7,631 nucleotides of DNA, taken from positions 1-7,631 of the forward strand of contig URWZ01000071.1 in NCBI GenBank assembly GCA_900551625.1, in the 5' to 3' direction. This document shows positions 6,508 through 7,631 of the stretch, piece after piece; position 1 is the stretch's first letter, and every line of letters starts with the position of its first letter. The notes under the pieces are model-generated. The model ran no database searches and had not been told where the DNA came from. It saw only the letters and a program-made list of their open reading frames with translations. The position numbers and the translations under genes are program-made. This DNA comes from an uncultured Collinsella sp. Lineage in GTDB: Bacteria > Actinomycetota > Coriobacteriia > Coriobacteriales > Coriobacteriaceae.

Positions 6508-6532
6508 GTATCTTTCCCCTTCTTTGGGGTAC
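6508..6532 (+). promoter_or_regulatory. Candidate SigB/SigF-type promoter of the sigma operon
   Basis: GGGTAC (6527-6532) with GTAT (6508-6511) 15 bases upstream fits the GNNT-N14-16-GGGTAC pattern described for the Streptomyces SigB regulon and resembles mycobacterial SigF promoters. It would give a leader of about 35 bases before ATG 6574. A second GGGTAT (6506-6511) lies just upstream but has no matching -35. A vegetative-type TTGGCA (6483-6488) is also present, but no TATAAT-like element stands at proper distance. CCCC-TTCTTT-GGGG (6517-6529) can form a short hairpin overlapping this site. Confidence 0.4.
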
Positions 6533-6573
6533 CATGAACAGCGTCTGTATTTCGATTCCTTCGGGAGGCTTGT

Positions 6574-7164
6574 ATGAGTCCCATTCAAATCGCCCTGCTG
6601 CTGCTCGCCGTTGCCGGCGTGTGGGCCATCGCTGAGCTCGCGCTTACCCTGCGCAAGACCCGCAATGTTGTCGACTCGCTCGATAAGACCGTGAACGACC
6701 TCAACAACACCATCGCCGAGGCTCAGCCTGTGGTGGCAAAGCTCGATGGCGCTGTCGATGAGCTTACGCCGGCGCTTGCCCAGATGGAGCCGCTGCTTAA
6801 GTCGAGCAAGACGGCAGTTGATGCCCTTACCTCCAACCTTGTCGAAGTTGAGGCAGTCGTTCGCGACATTTCCGAGGTTACGGGTAGCATGGCCGAGGCC
6901 AGCAACGCTGTGTCGAGCGTGACCGATTCTGCGGCCGGTGCCGTGCAGAAACTCTTTAACAAGGTGAAGGCCCCCGCGGCTGACGCCGAGCGCAAGCTTT
7001 CCACTGCCGCCGAAGCCGAGCAGCCGACCGAGCGTGTCCTGATTGGCGAAGCCGGGGACGATGTCACTGCTGGTGACGATGATGCACAGAAGACTGCTGC
7101 TAAAGCAGCCCAGTATTACACCTACACGCCCGCCGAGACCTCCGAGGAGTCCTGCGATGAGTAG
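6574..7164 (+). CDS. Membrane-anchored DUF948-like coiled-coil protein
   Basis: The 196-residue protein has one N-terminal membrane segment (about 4-24), then a long helical region with regular hydrophobic spacing (about 30-125), as in VVDSLDKTVNDLNNTIAEAQ (32-51), and an acidic, disordered-looking tail (about 150-196). This layout matches the DUF948 family, whose Bacillus member YtxG is called a general stress protein; its molecular role is unknown. The N-terminus is too short to be a cleaved signal peptide of typical form and lacks a lipobox. GGGAGG (6563-6568) lies 5 bases before ATG 6574. The last 8 bases overlap the anti-sigma gene, so the two proteins are likely made together, and the membrane protein could recruit or sense for the sigma system. 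It might also act independently in the envelope; assignment to DUF948 is from pattern only. Confidence 0.75.
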   Translation: MSPIQIALLLLAVAGVWAIAELALTLRKTRNVVDSLDKTVNDLNNTIAEAQPVVAKLDGAVDELTPALAQMEPLLKSSKTAVDALTSNLVEVEAVVRDISEVTGSMAEASNAVSSVTDSAAGAVQKLFNKVKAPAADAERKLSTAAEAEQPTERVLIGEAGDDVTAGDDDAQKTAAKAAQYYTYTPAETSEESCDE

Positions 7165-7534
7165 CGAAGCAACTTGCCCCATCACGCTGACTGTTGCCGG
7201 GGATCCGCGTCTGGCACGTCTCGTTCGTATGACGGCTGCCAACGTTGGTGCCCTGTGCTCCATGTCCGTCGATCGCATCGAGGACATCCGTATGGCTGCC
7301 GAGGAAGCCTTCATCTTTGGCTGCACGGCTGTTGATTCTGACGATATCTCGATTAAATTCGATGTCGACGAATCTCACGTGGGCATGACCTTTACCTTTG
7401 GCGATCAGGCGACTGTCGATGAGGATGACCAGGCTGCCGTGTATGCCGAGCTCATTTTAGCGAGCGTGTGCGATTCCTACGAAAAGACTGCGGCGCCCCT
7501 GACGCTTTCCCTCGACCTCAAGGCGGATATCTAA
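7157..7534 (+). CDS. RsbW-like anti-sigma protein lacking ATP-binding motifs
   Basis: This 125-residue protein aligns by eye with the N-terminal half of Bacillus RsbW: residues 14-60 share the D-P...R-x-T...IEDI-(R/K)-x-A-x-x-EA pattern (IEDIRMAAEEAF, 41-52). RsbW-type proteins bind a SigB/SigF-family sigma factor and phosphorylate an anti-anti-sigma partner. Here the N-box Glu is kept (Glu50) but the Mg-ATP-binding Asn is replaced by Phe54. The DxGxxF box becomes FGDQAT (81-86), and the GLGL box appears as AVYA (94-97). The protein is also about 35 residues shorter than RsbW, matching a missing ATP-lid. It is therefore probably a non-catalytic sigma-binding protein. ATG 7157 is preferred over upstream in-frame starts because GAGGAG (7144-7149) precedes it by 7 bases. 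It overlaps the DUF948-like gene by 8 bases, and a sigma gene starts one base after its stop. Confidence 0.7.
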   Translation: MSSEATCPITLTVAGDPRLARLVRMTAANVGALCSMSVDRIEDIRMAAEEAFIFGCTAVDSDDISIKFDVDESHVGMTFTFGDQATVDEDDQAAVYAELILASVCDSYEKTAAPLTLSLDLKADI

Positions 7535-7535
7535 T

Positions 7536-7631
7536 ATGACCGAACGTTCCCGGAGCGGTAAGACCGCTTGGGACAAGGAGAAAACCCGCGAGTTGTTTCG
7601 TCGCTACAAAGAGACCGGTGATCCGGACGCA
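7536..7631 (+). CDS. SigB/SigF-family RNA polymerase sigma factor, N-terminus (partial)
   Basis: Thirty-two codons are visible before the window ends: a short basic/polar leader, then TRELFRRYKETGDPDA (17-32). The (K/T)-R-E-L-F-x-R-Y-x-E-T-G-D-P block is typical of the start of sigma-70 region 1.2/2 in SigB/SigF/SigG-type (group 3) sigma factors, which direct stress or developmental gene sets. No region 2 or 4 residue is available, so subtype is inferred from this block and from the adjacent RsbW-like gene; anti-sigma followed by sigma is the standard order in rsbW-sigB and usfX-sigF operons. ATG 7536 lies one base after the preceding stop, and the purine-rich AAGGCGGA (7519-7526) about 9 bases upstream is a plausible ribosome binding site. 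Confidence 0.75.
   Translation, partial: MTERSRSGKTAWDKEKTRELFRRYKETGDPDA

Noticed and set aside
6500..6540. Possible intrinsic terminator after rarA
   Set aside because: CCCTTTGGG and CCCC-TTCTTT-GGGG can pair, but the stems are only 3-4 bp and no T-run follows; the region fits a promoter better.
7043..7156. Upstream extension of the anti-sigma gene by 38 codons
   Set aside because: The added segment is Pro/Arg-rich, overlaps the DUF948-like gene deeply and lacks similarity to RsbW; ATG 7157 has a good ribosome binding site.
6364..7326. Open frame of 320 codons on the - strand across the rarA end and the DUF948-like gene
   Set aside because: It spans three genuine + strand genes and an intergenic promoter region; the sequence is low-complexity and unlike any family I recognise.

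Overview
The window looks like a stretch of chromosomal housekeeping DNA from a fairly GC-rich Gram-positive bacterium. Coriobacteriia (a Collinsella-like gut actinobacterium) is my best guess. This rests on overall protein character, the partial ileS - lspA - RluA-type gene order, the actinobacterial flavour of the stress sigma locus and good Shine-Dalgarno sequences; it is inference, not a database result. All recognisable genes lie on the + strand. I saw no tRNA or rRNA gene, CRISPR array, insertion sequence or phage gene.

Layout. (1) Bases 1-29 are probably the last eight codons of ileS, ending in a Cys-x-x-Cys zinc-knuckle tail. A perfect 16-bp inverted repeat overlaps the stop codon, and a second, terminator-like hairpin follows at 105-133. 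(2) lspA (295-894, TTG start) and an RluA-family pseudouridine synthase (894-1907) overlap by one base in TAATG, so they are translationally coupled. ileS-lspA-RluA recalls the Bacillus ileS-(ylyA)-lspA-ylyB order. (3) A membrane family-2 glycosyltransferase (1990-3285) has its own candidate promoter and ends in a strong 16-bp-stem terminator. (4) A short prepilin peptidase-like protein (3367-3789) is followed 31 bases later by an HD-domain dNTP triphosphohydrolase (3821-5068). (5) rarA (5129-6478), a replication-fork AAA+ ATPase, follows; the end of the preceding gene carries a near-perfect palindrome matching the Gram-positive LexA/SOS box. (6) The last block is a candidate stress-sigma operon: a membrane-anchored DUF948-like coiled-coil protein (6574-7164), an RsbW-like anti-sigma protein (7157-7534) that has lost its ATP-binding motifs, and the start of a SigB/SigF-type sigma factor (7536 to the window edge). 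A GGGTAC element with GTAT 15 bases upstream lies just ahead of the block and suggests autoregulation.

Functionally, the first block handles tRNA charging, lipoprotein maturation and RNA modification. The middle holds surface polysaccharide and pilin-type processing functions. dNTP turnover and replication-fork rescue then sit side by side, and the last block is regulatory. The most interesting points are the SOS box in front of rarA, the kinase-dead-looking anti-sigma protein tied to a membrane coiled-coil protein, and the hairpin built onto the ileS stop codon.
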